Numbered from the stretch's first letter, positions 26,801 to 39,200 are shown. The stretch: DNA of 64,000 nt from Vanilla planifolia (GCA_023846275.1 CM043877.1:10027107-10091106), one strand, 5' to 3'. Notes: generated by a model from the letters alone, not told the origin. Numbers and translations: made by a program.

Positions 26801-29800
26801 TAATATTCCATGGAATAAGAACTGAACAGGGCATTTAAAGCCATTTGGCAGAATAAGACAAGGATATCCTCACTCTTCACTAATAATTTTTGTTCTATTT
26901 TGGAAATGTGGGCTCACATTATTCAGAATGAAGTCAACTCTTATACTTGGTGACCACTCAGATTTGAAAGATATGACCTATGTATATCCTAACTTATGTT
27001 TGCAATGTAGCCTTAGTGGACTAGATACATATGGTCTTGAAATGCCTGTTCTATGAAGCATTTGAAGAAAGGAACACCACACTAAAAACTATAACATATT
27101 TTTCGAAAAAAAAAAAAAAAAACTACAAGTACCATCTAAAAGGAAAAAAATTTAGGCTATCAAGAAAGATTTAAGTAACTTGGCACTAACTATAGTAAGG
27201 TGGTTTTAAAATTAAAATGCAGATCAACCATTATCTCACTAAATGATACAAGGAATTATGTCCCCTGGTCAAAGTTAATAGATGATATTTGTGTTTTAAC
27301 AAAAAATTGGGCTGTTATTTTTCAAGTATATCAAAAAGAGAATGAAAGCACTGATATGATGGCCAAGACGACTCTCATCTAGACTTCAAATATGGTTATT
27401 TTTATGGATCCTACATAGTTTGTCTTGACTATTGAATATGTATTAAACATGTTCTGTTTATTGGATTTATAAGCCCACCCCTTATCAACACAAAAAAATG
27501 CATTAGTAAATGAAGTAAGCCAAGTTTAGGCAATTTAGCTACTTTAGGTTTATCAAAAATGAACACAAACAAAGATCTTTCTTTGTAGATTCAATGACAT
27601 AATACTGACTTCAAAAATTGTTTTAACAAAATAATATGAGTTCTTAACAAACATCTAAAAAGCATATGTGAAGCAAAAACATAAAAGCAAAATGAAAAGA
27701 AGAGTTGATTCAGCCATGAACTCCTTGAGATATTAGCATTGCAAATAAAAAATTGCATGTCATACAACTTTACTGAATGCTTAAAGGGCAAGCTAGAGAT
27801 AAAGCAGGTACCTAAATGAAATAATTCCAAGAGAAGTTCTGGGGCCTACACAAAGTTGCAAACAAATGTAAAGTATAATTAAATAGTATTCATTCTAGAA
27901 ATGACAAATTATTAGGTCATCTTCAGGAAAAGACAAATGAGCCTTCTGGGAACTTCCAACACCTGGATAAAAGTTTCATGCTGAAGGATGAAGTGAAAGT
28001 ATGAAAGAAATTTAGCATGTCTCTGTACTACTTCCTCTATCAATTCATTCATGTTATGGCTTCATTTTATGGAAAGAATAATGTATCATTTGATAATCTT
28101 TTGCAAGTATAGCATACCTTCTTAATTTCAAATAATAACAGAGAGCATACCCATTGTTACATGCATTTCAGAAGTTAAAACATCTGTCCAAGCTAAAAAC
28201 GGACACATTAAAAGCTGTATCTACCTCACCACAAATTCTTCAACTACAGGAGTGAACATTTCAAAAGGATGAAGATAATGTGCGAATCATGTAACCAATG
28301 GAGTCACAATTATAATTTACCTTAATACCTCCATCAACTTCCACCTTTTGCTGTGCAATTACAGGTCCAGCATCCAAGGCCCGAACTGTATATGCAATTG
28401 ATACTCCAGTTTCTGTGTCTCCATTCTAAACCAATCAATTGTAAGTAAATAAATCTCAGTTTGGGAAACATATTACAATTAAATACGACAAATGTTGTCA
28501 TAAAACAAAACCTGCAATGCTCTTTGTACAGGAGCAGCACCACGGTACAGAGGCAGTAAACTTGGGTGCACATTAACAGTACCTAAAAGCATGAATCCAT
28601 GAATATGTTTTCCTATTTCCTATTAAAGACAATGACGATAGAGCTTTTAAACAGTTCTCCATAGCATTTAGATTTTTAAGATTTGACAAAACTCTCTTGT
28701 TATAGATTAATTTTCTTGTTATAGATTAATTTTCTTCCAAAGTAGACCTTTGATGATGTTTCTTGATGCAGGAAAGCTAAATTCCATTCAATGGGAAACC
28801 TCCTTTTCCTTTTAGACCAAATTTTACTGCAGCGGAAAGTAAACTTTACTTACCATAAGGTGGAATTTCCAGGAACTTGGACGGCAAAATGTTCCCATAT
28901 GCTGCTGTAATGCATAGTTCAGGACTTAGATTCCTCAAATTAGATAAGAAATGTTCCTGAATGGGGATAATACTTTTCATAAAACTTTTCAAGAACGCTA
29001 GGAAAGTTTGGCATCACAACTAAGAAAAATCTCTGACTAATAAGTAGATTTGAAAGCAAACCCTCATTATGACCTTTACCAACAGCATTCAGTAGGCAGA
29101 GGAATCAGTAAACAGTTACCATCATACTTCCTCAATATATTGAACTCGCATAAGTTGTTAACAGTTAAAGAATACTAACATATTAAAAAAATGAAATAGA
29201 ACAAGCACAACATAAAGAAAAGTACACTTGTTAACTTTAGAAATTATCAGATAAAAAGGGATAGTAGAATGCTCGTTCAAGTAGTCAACAGTTTGCTCCA
29301 AAACACAATATTTTATAGCACTCTTAAGTAATAACTTCACTGAGTAACTCTCAAATGAAGGGGATTAGAAAGAAGAAAACTTAGTGGTGAGTTGCTCACT
29401 TATGAAGAAAGATGTCAATGATTTAACTACCAAGAAATACAAGACAACTATTTTGGGATTTTGGTTATGCACTTGGATAATGTTTGTGTGCTTGCAAACG
29501 CATACAATGATTCCAGGGATTATATAAGTACTGGATTTACCAAGCCTTCATTCACAGTCTACCATATTTCCGAAGAGTTAAGATATTAAATCATGACTAG
29601 CCCATCAAGACATATGTGAAGTTCCCATAAAATCTGGTTAACTTGCATTTTATTGAGAATGCCTTTCACAGATAGATAATTAAGAATTATGGGTTTATGT
29701 GTAAAAAACTTCATTGTAATAAAAAAAAAACTCTAATTGTAAATGAAATATTTTGAGATTCCCATCCACATCCCATTGGGATGAGCACAAAAAGCCTGGA

Positions 29801-32800
29801 TCTTTTGAGTTCTCCTTTAGAATGCACTGACAAGATATTTTTAGATACCTCCATTTAGTGACAATGATCTTGCAAAATCTAAATGGCTAATTTAAATGAG
29901 ATTTATGTGTAGGTAGTGAAATTGATAGTGGGGTAGCAATAATAGCAGGTCACAAATATAAGAAATGGTGGAACAACCATATCTGAGCTAGATGTACTTC
30001 ATGGCATATGAGTTAATTCTAACTCATTGTAATCTCATTACTCACCTTGAGAAACTGCTAGCAACTAACATGATAGTTACAATAAAAAAATATTTAAGGA
30101 TGCTGTTAAACAATAACCATGTCACCTTAAACTTCATAATACTCTAGCAACTAATGTGACAGTCACAATAAAAATATTTAAGGATGCAGTTGAAGAATAA
30201 CCATGTCACCTTAAACTTCATGATCCTCCTAAGAAGACCAGCATAGGCTTTCTGCTGCTATTACTCAAACTACATTTCTTCTAATTTCAAATTATATATA
30301 CTCACACCAAAATTTGTTGTCAATAAAATATTTGAAAACGCTAGTAAACAGCAACAACGAAAAGTATTATCAAAAGAGTTTTTTTCTTAGGAACTTATTA
30401 ATAAAATTCAATTGGCAGAATAAGACACTTCTATTAGATTGCTAAATACATGTTTATCACATCAAGGATCAAACCTGAGAATTTGTAAAGCATGATTGCC
30501 TTAGGATAACAAATTATTATGTGAACCATGTAAACTTTTCAACCTTTCCAACTGAAATAAAAAATTAAAGATGACAATTTTATGGAGAGGTTTAATTAGG
30601 ATTGACAAATGAAAAGAATGACAAAAGGAAGATTAAAAACTTTTGCAGAGTTGCAAGTGAGCTAATCAGAGATCATTTGATGCCAAGTAAAATCATCTCT
30701 CATTCCCAAGTGCCAACCAAGTAAACTGGGTGACAAGGCCTGAATGTTTGTGCTGGGAGCTACCATGCTCATCATTCCCACAAGAAGGAACATCTTCCAC
30801 CACGTAATCCGAGATAGCATCAACCTTATCCTCGTCATCACCACCACATCACCACCACATTCATTAACATCACCTGCCAAACTTGAACTTCTATTCCAGG
30901 TGGTGGAACAAATGTTAGTACCCTAGTCCCATAAGCTTCAAAAATTCAATGCTTTGTAGAAAATAAGCATACCGGCAACTCTACCAAGGTGAAGATTTGG
31001 ATAACTCAAGGAAAAGATAAAGGCAAGGTATCATGACTAAGATCATTTTACTATTCCTTTGGACAAATGTCTATCAAGATAAAGTTGATCATTTGGTAAA
31101 AGATGGTATGTCCAAAATCAATTTTATTTTAAGACAAGATACTGAAATATCTAATACAGAACATGGGTGAAGCTCGCTTTAACTGCTGCTTTTGGAAGGA
31201 TATTATTTCATAAAAAATGTTAAACAATATGTACCTTTTCATTTAAATCTGTCTAATCTTATCCTTAGGATTCATTTAATATTTCTGAGGCCCTAGAAAT
31301 TTAACAACTTGGAATTCAAAACAAGAGTTATCTTGTTAAGATATGATTCCTCAAAACTTAAGTACCAAATCAAACCTTACGAGAAAAAAGGATTGATACT
31401 AATCCAAATTCCCTCTCAAAACTCTCCACAAACATTCTAAGATGAGCTCTAAATAATTTTCAACAACATTTATATTCAATTCTACAAAATATTTATTTAA
31501 TAAAATTTACAAACTCAGGAGGTTCTTCATTCGGATGGATATAATTTTGGCAAATCAAAAGGTCAAGAGTCAATGTATCAATTCAAACAACTATAACTAC
31601 CTACTAGCTATAATTGAAACGTAAGAAATAATATCAACATCCTTCATTGATTTGCTCGGCTATAAATAAACCCCTCAAGGCTTAAATCTGGGGTTAATAT
31701 CACAAAGAATTTATTTTTGAAATTCAAACTAGGTCTGTACTTTAGCTCCCTTCTATCTATCTTGTCTTGTGATACTCCTAATAGACATTTTCTCTCTTCT
31801 TTTCTTTCTCTTGATTGAGTTCGACCAATATGTAAGTTGAGTTCTTCCTTCTCTCCTTGAGAAATTTTCTTCCCCCTATAAAAATCTTGTCCTCATTGAA
31901 GTGTACTTTTGTTAACTTTCCTTTTCTTTTCATCAAAATATTACACAAACATTCATTGCTCAAATAAATGCTTAATGCTCACCTTCTTCACTGCAGTTCA
32001 TATGACCATCATGGTGCCCTCTAAGAGTTACTTCACCAATATGACCAAACTATCCTATAGCTCCTCAAGTGCTACATGGCACTCAAGTAGAGTTCCATAG
32101 TCTTTTGTGCATTGAAAATTAATCATTATCCACAAAGTAATGCAACTGCCAATCAATAGATCATTTGAGGAAACATATCAACATTTTGGCTTCAAAGAAT
32201 GTTCAAAGACACGTGGCCTTCACTCCATGAACCCACATAAGAGCATTGCCAAGCTCTTGAGAATCTTTCTCTTATGGGCAATTATAACTACTTCTACTAC
32301 ATCAATTAAAAGTTGTGCTTCCTTCTACATGGTTAAAAGGGCCTACCTACTCATAAAAAATAATTTCCCATACTTTTCTTTGAAGAACCACTACTTCCAC
32401 AGGTAACAACATTATGGCACCATCATAGTCCTTGCAGGAAGCATGAAACAGCAATGGAACAGAACAAAACATCTTCAATGAAAAGACTAAATTTCAGGAA
32501 AGAATTGTACCTCCCCGACCTTTTCGGGTGTAAGGATAAGGTCAGAAGGAAAACCTCTATCGACCGCACGTTGAGCAACAGGAGAAGGCATCATTTTCCT
32601 TCCTCTATCCCTCCTCGAAGGTGGCTGTGTCACAATTGCTGCAAGCTAATTCATACCTCTTAGTATTTATTCAAAAGTTGGAACTGAACTTCTCTCAATA
32701 ACCTAAGCCTCATTAGCACATAAAGAAGGTATCACCATCTATTACAAAAAAAAAAAGATATTTCAAGGAGAACTTTCTACCCGAAAGATGGAGCTTGGCA

Positions 32801-33039
32801 GGCTGGACGCGTCAAGAAGTGCATCAAGAACCGATCCAGCAACCTGCCATATCACAATTTGCAGAATGATCACACGTCTCCGAGTGTTTATGCTGGGAAG
32901 TAGCATTGCGTTAGAGAGAGAAAGAAACCTGGGGAGAACCCAAGAAAACGAGGTTCTTCTTTCTTCGGGCATTATTTATAGCAGGTGAAGCTCCATTGGC
33001 GCAGCACAGAAAGCGTTTGAGGGAAAGAATCGGTTGCAT
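14866..33039 (-). CDS. MTF: Organellar methionyl-tRNA formyltransferase
   Basis: Eleven exons on the minus strand: 33039-32929, 32843-32781, 32645-32511, 28956-28854, 28582-28512, 28425-28321, 27845-27812, 19822-19722, 15375-15316, 15254-15054 and 14958-14866. All junctions are GT-AG and phases match, giving 358 residues, normal for the plant enzyme. It transfers a formyl group from 10-formyl-tetrahydrofolate to initiator Met-tRNA in mitochondria and/or plastids. The N terminus ([13 protein letters not shown]) is basic and hydrophobic, as in a targeting peptide. The formyl-transferase domain begins near VFLGSPQ (31-37). The catalytic Asn141 and His143 sit in VNVHPSLLP and Asp179 in ALDAGP, matching E. 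coli Asn109, His111 and Asp147. The C-terminal tRNA-binding domain covers about 245-350. It is orthologous in pattern to Arabidopsis At1g66520. The introns hold old retroelements; exon 7 is only 34 bp, next to an intron of about 8 kb. The gene looks intact. Confidence 0.95.
16850..17770 (+). mobile_element. Ty1/copia fossil fragment in a formyltransferase intron
   Basis: On the plus strand a gag zinc-knuckle region ([10 protein letters not shown] near 16,883) is followed by weak protease-region similarity and by a GAG-pre-integrase region near 17,530-17,690 (HDKLGHP). This is the gag-to-integrase order of Ty1/copia. The copy is a broken internal fragment with no LTRs identified, antisense to the host gene, between exons 8 and 9. 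Confidence 0.75.
17790..18590. repeat. Tandem doublet with ~400-bp unit
   Basis: Two adjacent direct copies, about 17,790-18,196 and 18,197-18,590, align along their whole length by eye, with scattered differences and small indels. Both end with the same run around GCTCAACACAAATCTA. The unit has no coding signal. It lies directly downstream of the copia fragment and may derive from it. Confidence 0.75.
20000..21430. other. Intron sequence, possibly including the 3' end of the adjoining copia fossil
   Basis: No host exon is seen. If the minus-strand copia fossil that starts at about 21,480 kept its 3' LTR, it would lie here, but no convincing LTR partner was found. Poly(A)/poly(T) tracts occur near 21,360-21,376. 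Confidence 0.35.
21480..26480 (-). mobile_element. Decayed Ty1/copia retrotransposon, interrupted
   Basis: On the minus strand, gag zinc-knuckle remnants lie at about 25,700-25,900, a protease-like segment at about 25,400-25,510, and the end of reverse transcriptase plus RNase H at about 21,480-22,433 (YLKS and TKHVEV motifs). A possible primer-binding site complementary to initiator Met-tRNA lies near 26,464-26,480. Integrase and the first half of reverse transcriptase are missing. The element is split by another LTR element of opposite orientation at about 22,434-25,110. It is broken many times and is old. Confidence 0.8.
22434..25110 (+). mobile_element. LTR element nested in the copia fossil
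   Basis: A diverged repeat pair, about 22,440-22,848 and 24,575-25,110, acts as LTRs on the plus strand. Directly after the first copy lies TGGTATTAGAACC (22,850-22,862), a recognisable initiator Met-tRNA primer-binding site. A purine-rich tract at about 24,548-24,570 precedes the second copy. The roughly 1.7-kb interior shows no recognisable protein domain, so it is either a non-autonomous element or a very decayed one. It must be younger than the copia copy it interrupts. Confidence 0.65.
26690..27490 (+). mobile_element. LINE (L1-type) fragment: RT core plus RNase H
   Basis: Around 26,700-26,990 the plus strand encodes pieces of a LINE reverse transcriptase: a FDRNKWDF segment (the usual FDRVNWDF block), then [10 protein letters not shown] (the RQGDPLSP block), then a segment like that preceding the FADD box. 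From about 27,160 to 27,385 an RNase H-like tail follows ([14 protein letters not shown] and [14 protein letters not shown]). Several stops and frame changes and a deletion between the two parts make it a non-functional, 5'-truncated copy in the large formyltransferase intron. An A-run of about 16 lies at 27,106-27,122, inside the copy rather than at its end. Confidence 0.75.
28696..28733. repeat. 19-bp perfect tandem repeat, two copies
   Basis: The unit CTTGTTATAGATTAATTTT occurs at 28,696-28,714 and again at 28,715-28,733, in the short intron between exons 4 and 5 of the formyltransferase gene. Confidence 0.9.
30056..30229. repeat. Tandem doublet with ~87-bp unit
   Basis: Copies at about 30,056-30,142 and 30,143-30,229 share a CTAGCAACTAA start and an ACCATGTCACCTTAAACTTC end, with few differences. 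Intronic and non-coding. Confidence 0.85.
31400..32440 (+). mobile_element. Possible solo LTR or 5' end of an LTR element
   Basis: The plus strand has a promoter-like GGCTATAAATAAACCCC near 31,660, followed by pyrimidine-rich sequence like the R/U5 part of plant LTRs. About 400 bp of sequence with faint gag resemblance follows. No primer-binding site or second LTR was found. It ends just outside exon 3 of the formyltransferase gene. Confidence 0.3.
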
Positions 33040-33660
33040 CACGCTCTCACTCGATCCCTATCCTTCTCTGCCTCCGGGTGGCTCAGGCGATGTCTTATTT
33101 ATATGAACTTCGTCCGTTCTCTAATTTAGAAAACTTTTTAAAGTTTGTTTAAATATTTATTTTTAAAAATAAAATTTTAATAAAAATATTAAGTGATATT
33201 TTCGCCAAGCATGAACCGGGCTCGGGTCACAATGTGGGGTCACTTTTTTACCGACCAGAAGCCATTCTCGAGTCATCTCGAGCCGGGATTTGCCATCCTT
33301 CAAACATGTTTGGAAAACGGGTTTAAAACAGCCTTTTCGATCACACGGCTTACATGCCCCGGTCCGCTCTTGATCTGCATCTGGTCCATATTCTGTCGTT
33401 GCTTCGCCCTTTCGATCACACGGCGGAGCCCAACCTCGTGTAGGTGCTACGCCGCCAGCCTTTTGCTCACCGGAACATTCTCTGACCATCGCAAATTGGC
33501 TCCAAATTTGCAGCCGCCATACCTGCAGTGTCCTCTTTTCCTCTCACTCATCTGCTTGACGAAGCGATCGTTAAACTTCGCAACCCCTGCGCTTTGTCGG
33601 GCGCACTTCTTTGTTCCTCTAACTAGGAGGTTACACGAGTGACGTTGCTTAGTTTCCCGA
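33040..33660. promoter_or_regulatory. Divergent GC-richer promoter region
   Basis: This block is distinctly richer in G+C than its surroundings and separates two transcription units. On the minus strand TATAAATA at 33,096-33,103 lies about 60 bp before the formyltransferase start codon and implies a leader of roughly 30 nt. Two near-identical 17-18-bp copies of CTTTCGATCACACGGC occur at 33,332-33,349 and 33,408-33,424 and are candidate factor-binding sites. The right-hand end looks like an untranslated exon on the plus strand. Frames of 108 and 149 codons across the block match no family and are taken as chance. Confidence 0.6.
33530..33660 (+). other. Putative untranslated first exon of the PHF5A gene
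   Basis: A pyrimidine- and GC-rich stretch ends at a good splice donor, CCCGAG|GTATGACTC (donor GT at 33,661-33,662). The next plus-strand gene is PHF5A, whose coding exon is preceded by a clear acceptor at 47,349-47,350. No other plus-strand coding exon was seen in between. Joining them implies an intron of about 13.7 kb in the 5' UTR. This is an inference; the PHF5A leader may instead start closer to the coding exon. Confidence 0.35.
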
Positions 33661-33860
33661 GGTATGACTCTTTAGTTTCTTCTTTTGTTGTCTGCTTCCT
33701 TGTTGCTGCGATTTGGTAATGGAACTTTTGAATCACAACTGGTCAGGTTGTATTTTGTTGGACAATTTATATATGCCCTGAAAAGGTGTTCATCCTGCGA
33801 AATCGGTCATATACTTTCGTATGTTATGATGCCGAAATTCTTATTTCCTGAGACAAGTTC

Positions 33861-36291
33861 AGTTTTATTTTAGGCACACGTGATATTGGTTTTTTTTTTC
33901 CGCACTTTGATGAAGAAAATCTTATAGTTCTGTTTGACAAGGCTTCCTCCTTTTCAGTGTTATAAATTTGTTTCACTGGAAGATCTCAAATAGAAGGTTT
34001 TGAGAGGTATCACGTTCAAGAAATGAGGAATACTTAGTAAAGTAGATGCAATCGTGGTTTTTAGGTCTTTAGTGGATGGTTTGAAATGGATTATAGTCTC
34101 AAGAATTTTCCTTGAGGGATCAATGAGAGGTTTATATGCTAGGTGATGATGCTTAAGGTGTTTGTAGGTGCGTCTGCAGAGTTAGACTCAAGGAGGAGAT
34201 GACTAGGCTCTAGAGGATGTCTGAAGGTGTTTTAGATCTTTGTAGAGAGGTTATGACTTTTGGATATTGAGACATTCCCGAATGTTATCTTATGGAAGTC
34301 TCAAGATGGTTGGGACATTGGTTAAAATATGTTCGTGTGGATGATTGAGATGAGCACGGACCAGAACTAGATTGTGGATGACTTGCATACTCGATGGAGT
34401 TGGATTCCATCTTTCTGATCAACTAGAAAGTTTTAGAGTATCTTATCAGCTTTCTAACACTTTAACATATCAAATTTTGAGCTCTATAGAGGAACCTACA
34501 CATGATTTAACACAATATTGTTGAGGATTTTTTGATATGTCTAGATTCAAGATTTGAATGTGTAAAACTGAGGTTCTGCTTATATTTGATTTGGGTTTTA
34601 TTCGTTTCCTAATCTTAGATTAAATCTTAATATTTATCTCTTATTTTTTTTTGTTTAAATGGCCCTTATATTATAAAAAAGTTCATTGAGCGAGGATCAT
34701 TATAGGCATGATGTGTGTTTTAGAAAGCCATGGATTGCAATCCTATTTGATTAATTGAATGCTTTTGTCACCAATATTTTGATAAGAGAGGAGAAGAAAA
34801 GAGAGACCCTTGAGAGGGTTGCGTCTCTTCCACTCTACTGTTTCCTTTCTTTTTCTAGTTTGTTTTGTTGGCTTTTTTGGTGAAGTAAGCTTATTGTTTT
34901 TATTCTGCAGTGTAGCATCAATGGAGGAGATAGCAAGGATCATATTTTCATGTATCTAAAGTCAACAGGAAGTTTGGACCATGTCTTATGTTGATGGAGT
35001 CTTGGAAGTTTTATTTTAGGCACACATCGTATTGGATTTTCTTCTTTTTTTTTTTTTGCACTTTGATAAAGAAATTCATATAATTTTTTGTGATAAGGCT
35101 TTGTCCTTCTCAGCATGATGTCATTATGGTGCTATTTGGTTAATTAGATATCACGTTTCACATAAATGACCACAAAAAATTTTGGACACAAAAGAAAGGT
35201 CTTGAGTGGTATCAATTTGTCTCACTTGAAGACCTCAATAGAAGGTTTTGAGAGGTATTACAGTATTGTCATGTCCGAAAAATGAGGAATGCTTAGTAAA
35301 GTAGATGCAATGGTGGTTTAGGTCTTGAGTGGATGCCTTGAAATGGATCATAGTCTCAAGAATGTGCCTTGATGGATCAATGAGAGGTTTATATGTTGGA
35401 TGACCATGCTTAAGGTGTTTGTAGGTGCGTCTGCAGAGTTGGATTCAAGGAGGAGATAACTAGGCTCTAGAGGATGTCTCGAGGTGTTTTAGACCTTTGT
35501 AAAGTAGCTAGAGAGGTTATGCATTCTGGAGATGCCGAGATGTTCCCGAATGTTATCTTATGGAAGTCTCAAGATAGTTGGGACATTGGCTAAAGTATGT
35601 TCCTTTGATGAGCACAGACCAGAACTACATTAAGCCATGTATTGTGGATGACTTGCAAACTCGGTGGAGCTGGATTTCATCTTTGTGATCAATTAGAAAG
35701 TTTTAGAGTATGTTATCAACTTTCTAACACTTTAAATTATCAAATTTTGAGCTCTATGGGGGAAGCTGCATACAATTTAACATAGTAGTGTTGAGGGTTT
35801 TTGGATGTGTAGATTCAAGATTTGAATGTATAAATCCGAGATTCAGTTTATATTTGATTTAGGTTTTAATTGTTTCCTATCTGTTTAGATTAAATCTTTA
35901 ATATTTATCTCTTATTTTCCTTTGTTTAAATTATTCTTATATTATAAAAAAGGCCCTTAAGAGAGGATTATTTATAGGCATAATGTGTGTTTTTAGGAAG
36001 CCATGGTTGCAATCCTGTGTGATTAATTGAACACTCTTGTCAGCAATATTTCTTTAAGCAAGGAGAAGAAAAGAGAGATCCTTGAAAGGGTAAATCAGCC
36101 TCATAGTTGTGCCTCTTCCACTCTGTTGTTTTCTTTCCTTTTCTAGTTTGTTTTGTTGGCTCTTTTCTAGTTTCTTTTGATTCTGCAGTTTAGCATGAAT
36201 GGAGGAGATAACAAGGCTCATCCTTTCATGTATCTAAAATCAACAAGAAGTTTGGACCACATCCTATGTTGATAGAGTCTTGGAAGTTTTA
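33861..36291. repeat. Large tandem duplication, ~1.15-1.28-kb unit
   Basis: Copy 1 (about 33,861-35,006) and copy 2 (about 35,007-36,291) start with the same GTTTTATTTTAGGCACAC and end with matching sequence around GAAGTTTGGACCA and GAGTCTTGGAAGTTTTAT. They align along the full length by eye. Copy 2 is longer because of small insertions. Both contain a run with LTR-like features (TTATATTATAAAAAAG, then a purine/pyrimidine-rich tail), so the unit may derive from an LTR. No coding frame is conserved between copies. Confidence 0.8.
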
Positions 36292-39200
36292 TCCTTTGAT
36301 GTATTTTTCATGTTTGCCAGCTATACAGTGTGTTTTGAAGGTTTTCCTGCTATTGTTTGGTTTCCATGCATTGATACAGCATGTTGTCATTCACTTTCTG
36401 TCTTTTTGTTATGTTACTCTACCTATCATGATGTATTAGGTGCCATTCAGTGAAGTGTTAGTCAGATGCCTATATTGAATAGATTTTGGTCATCTTGTAG
36501 TCATTGATTGTTTGATTAGTACTATATATTTAAAGGTGTCAGCATTTTTGAGGTTTTTATGTATTGGTTGTGTTGTTCTAAATTATTCCAATGTCATTTT
36601 GAGTCTAGCTCAAATTTCAATCTAGGATCGGACAGTCAGTTTTTGGGTCTACCTCAGCTTTCATCCTAGGATAGGACCTATTTACTTTCTAGAAGATTAC
36701 TCAATTCATAATATCTTAAGGAAAAGAATTTTGGTTCTACTGAGCAGGAAAAGAAGACGAAACCATCATTTTCTAGCCATTTTGCTTCAATCGCCCTTTT
36801 TCCCAAACCCCCCTCAAAACAGTCCCAAGTTCTAGAGATGGAATGTGAGCTAATGTGAGATGTCAAATTCCAATGAGCAAATCGACTAACGAGCTGGCTG
36901 TTACAAAGAAAGTCTTGGAACTTCTATATGATGTTGTTCAACTTTCCACAAAAATGATAGTGGAGTTGGTGTTTTCTATAAATTTTGGTGTTCTGTACAA
37001 GACTGGATCCTGAAGCTTTTATCCCTCAATCCAATTAATGAACACAAGCTAGTGGTCAATCTTCAGTGTTAATTGGTAAAAACGAAAATCAAATTTTCCA
37101 TTCAAACTTTGTATATTGCCTAATAAATAAACAAGTTCCACTTCTCTATTGGTCAACTTTGCATTTTAAATGATGTGCCAGCAGTAACTAGTTTTTTTTT
37201 TTATTTGCATTTCCCACTTGGAAAAGTCTATTTTCTGCTATTTCTAGCAATAAAAGCTACTGTACATGACAGTTAAGCTGCAGTAAATATTGCTGTGAAT
37301 GGTAGTGTACTGCTAAAATGTAATTTTGAACATGAAATATCAGTATTACTACTGAAAATGGCATGAGCTGTTCTTTAGATCAGGATTTGCTATGATGTCC
37401 TCATTATTCAACATGCAATAACTACAACTTTTGGCTTTCATAAATAAAACTGCATAAATGTTTATATTAGATAAGTCTTACTTGGGTATAATTGTTAGAC
37501 TATTGAACTTGCAAATTTGTGAAACACTTTGCAAAGTGTAACATAGTTAATAGACAAAGGCTAGAATGTCTCATAAATAAGTTTATTGAAAGCAAATGAA
37601 AGCTAGATGAGACGTTGTTTTCATTAGGCTGCATACAAAAGAAAGCTATATTTGGAGATCTTGGGTGAATTGTCAGGGTTCCTTTAGTATCAAGATGATA
37701 TTGATTATTCTTTTGAATTGGCTTACTACAAATTATAAATCATAGTGAACCATAACATGCTTAATTAGCAAAACTTTGGCCAATCGAAGCCTAGCATCCA
37801 GCTTTTCATATTTTACATGGTTGTCTATCATGAAATCATGCATATGGCTTGCTCTACCTAATCCCTTAGGGCTGATTAGGAAGACTTTGATGTTACCTTG
37901 GATGCTTCATTGGCTTAATTTTGCCAAGAAGATAGGGGATGTCGAGTTGAGAGGACTCCTAGATGATTTTATGTTTATGAAATCAAGATCTATGAATTTG
38001 ACAAGTACTTTAGTTTTGAAAGAGATTCTAAAGGTGTAGTTAATCTCATAGACAAAGTTTCATATCATAACCCACTTTTAGAGCCTTCCTAACACTTTTG
38101 TAAAGCGTAAATGCGACCAAGGGTTTTGTTTATGATTACGTTAATGTCATGTACTTGAACGTACAATCATAGTCTCCTTGACACCATTACTATTGCTAGT
38201 GTTAACCTTCTAAAAGTAGCATAACACGATTCCTTAAGCTTGAGGGCATGGTTAGTGTGGTAGATGGATAGCTAAATTCCTTTTAGCTCTTAGATGAATG
38301 TGGAGATAGTTCTAGCCAGCTAAACAATAACATAGAGTCATGCATGGGAGCTCCTCATTGGTGGAGATGTCTCTTAAAAGATCTCGTTGGAGAGCGGCAA
38401 TAGAGATGTAGAGATAAATTGTAAAAATAGATTGTAGAGATGGTGGTGCAAATTGGAGTGTGCTTTTTGCTACATTTTAGATGAAAGTAAGTGTCATTGT
38501 TAGGAATAAATCTGTTTGATGAGGTAGAGGGTGGTGGGGAACTCTATTGACAGTAGTGTTTCTTTGGAGTTGAGGATGAGGGTTCCTCGTTTATGGTGGG
38601 GGTGGTTGTTGTCATACTTGGTTGTTTTGTATAGTTTGGCTTAACCATGGCTTCATTAAGGTAAATCACTTGCGGAAGGATCTTGGACTATAGTAACTTG
38701 CACTTTCTATGATTGTTTATTGATCTTGCTAAGTTTGCTTAAATGAACTCCATTTGTTATTACATGAGATGGAGTTGTTAGTAGTTGAGTTTGGCTGAGA
38801 TCTATGGACATGAGCCTTAGAGGGATTAGAAGATTCCCTTGTTGGTGTAGTTAATCTCTTTCCTTCGGTACTTCGATCCACCTAGCATTTTTGTGGATGA
38901 TGTCAGCAGATGTTGCATGATTTGTTTTGTAAATATATGTTATTGCATGTACTTGAGCACTAAGGGAATGGGATACCAAAGGACTATCATGTGCTATCAT
39001 TGTTGATGACACAACAAGATTTGTCCCAATGAAACGCATTGCAAATAACTTGCATAAGATAGATTCTATGAGATGTCAATGGAAATGAACTAGATTTATA
39101 TGGAACACCCTAAAAAAACCCCATATTTCAAGACTATATAAGGTCCACTAGAAAATGTGCACCAAGAAAGAGGGTGAGCATATAAGCAAGTTTTACATGA

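Noticed and set aside
32763-32972. 69-codon frame over the formyltransferase start region
   Set aside because: It reads exon 1 in the wrong frame and runs through the 85-bp first intron. The frame that starts at 33,039 and splices at 32,929 gives the family sequence.
33193-33642. Open frame of 149 codons on the plus strand in the GC-rich promoter block (with a 108-codon frame opposite)
   Set aside because: Neither product resembles any family. GC-rich sequence opens frames by chance, and the area is better explained as promoter and leader.
37776-38039. 87-codon plus-strand frame
   Set aside because: No recognisable domain, no splice context and no conservation evidence; such lengths occur by chance here.
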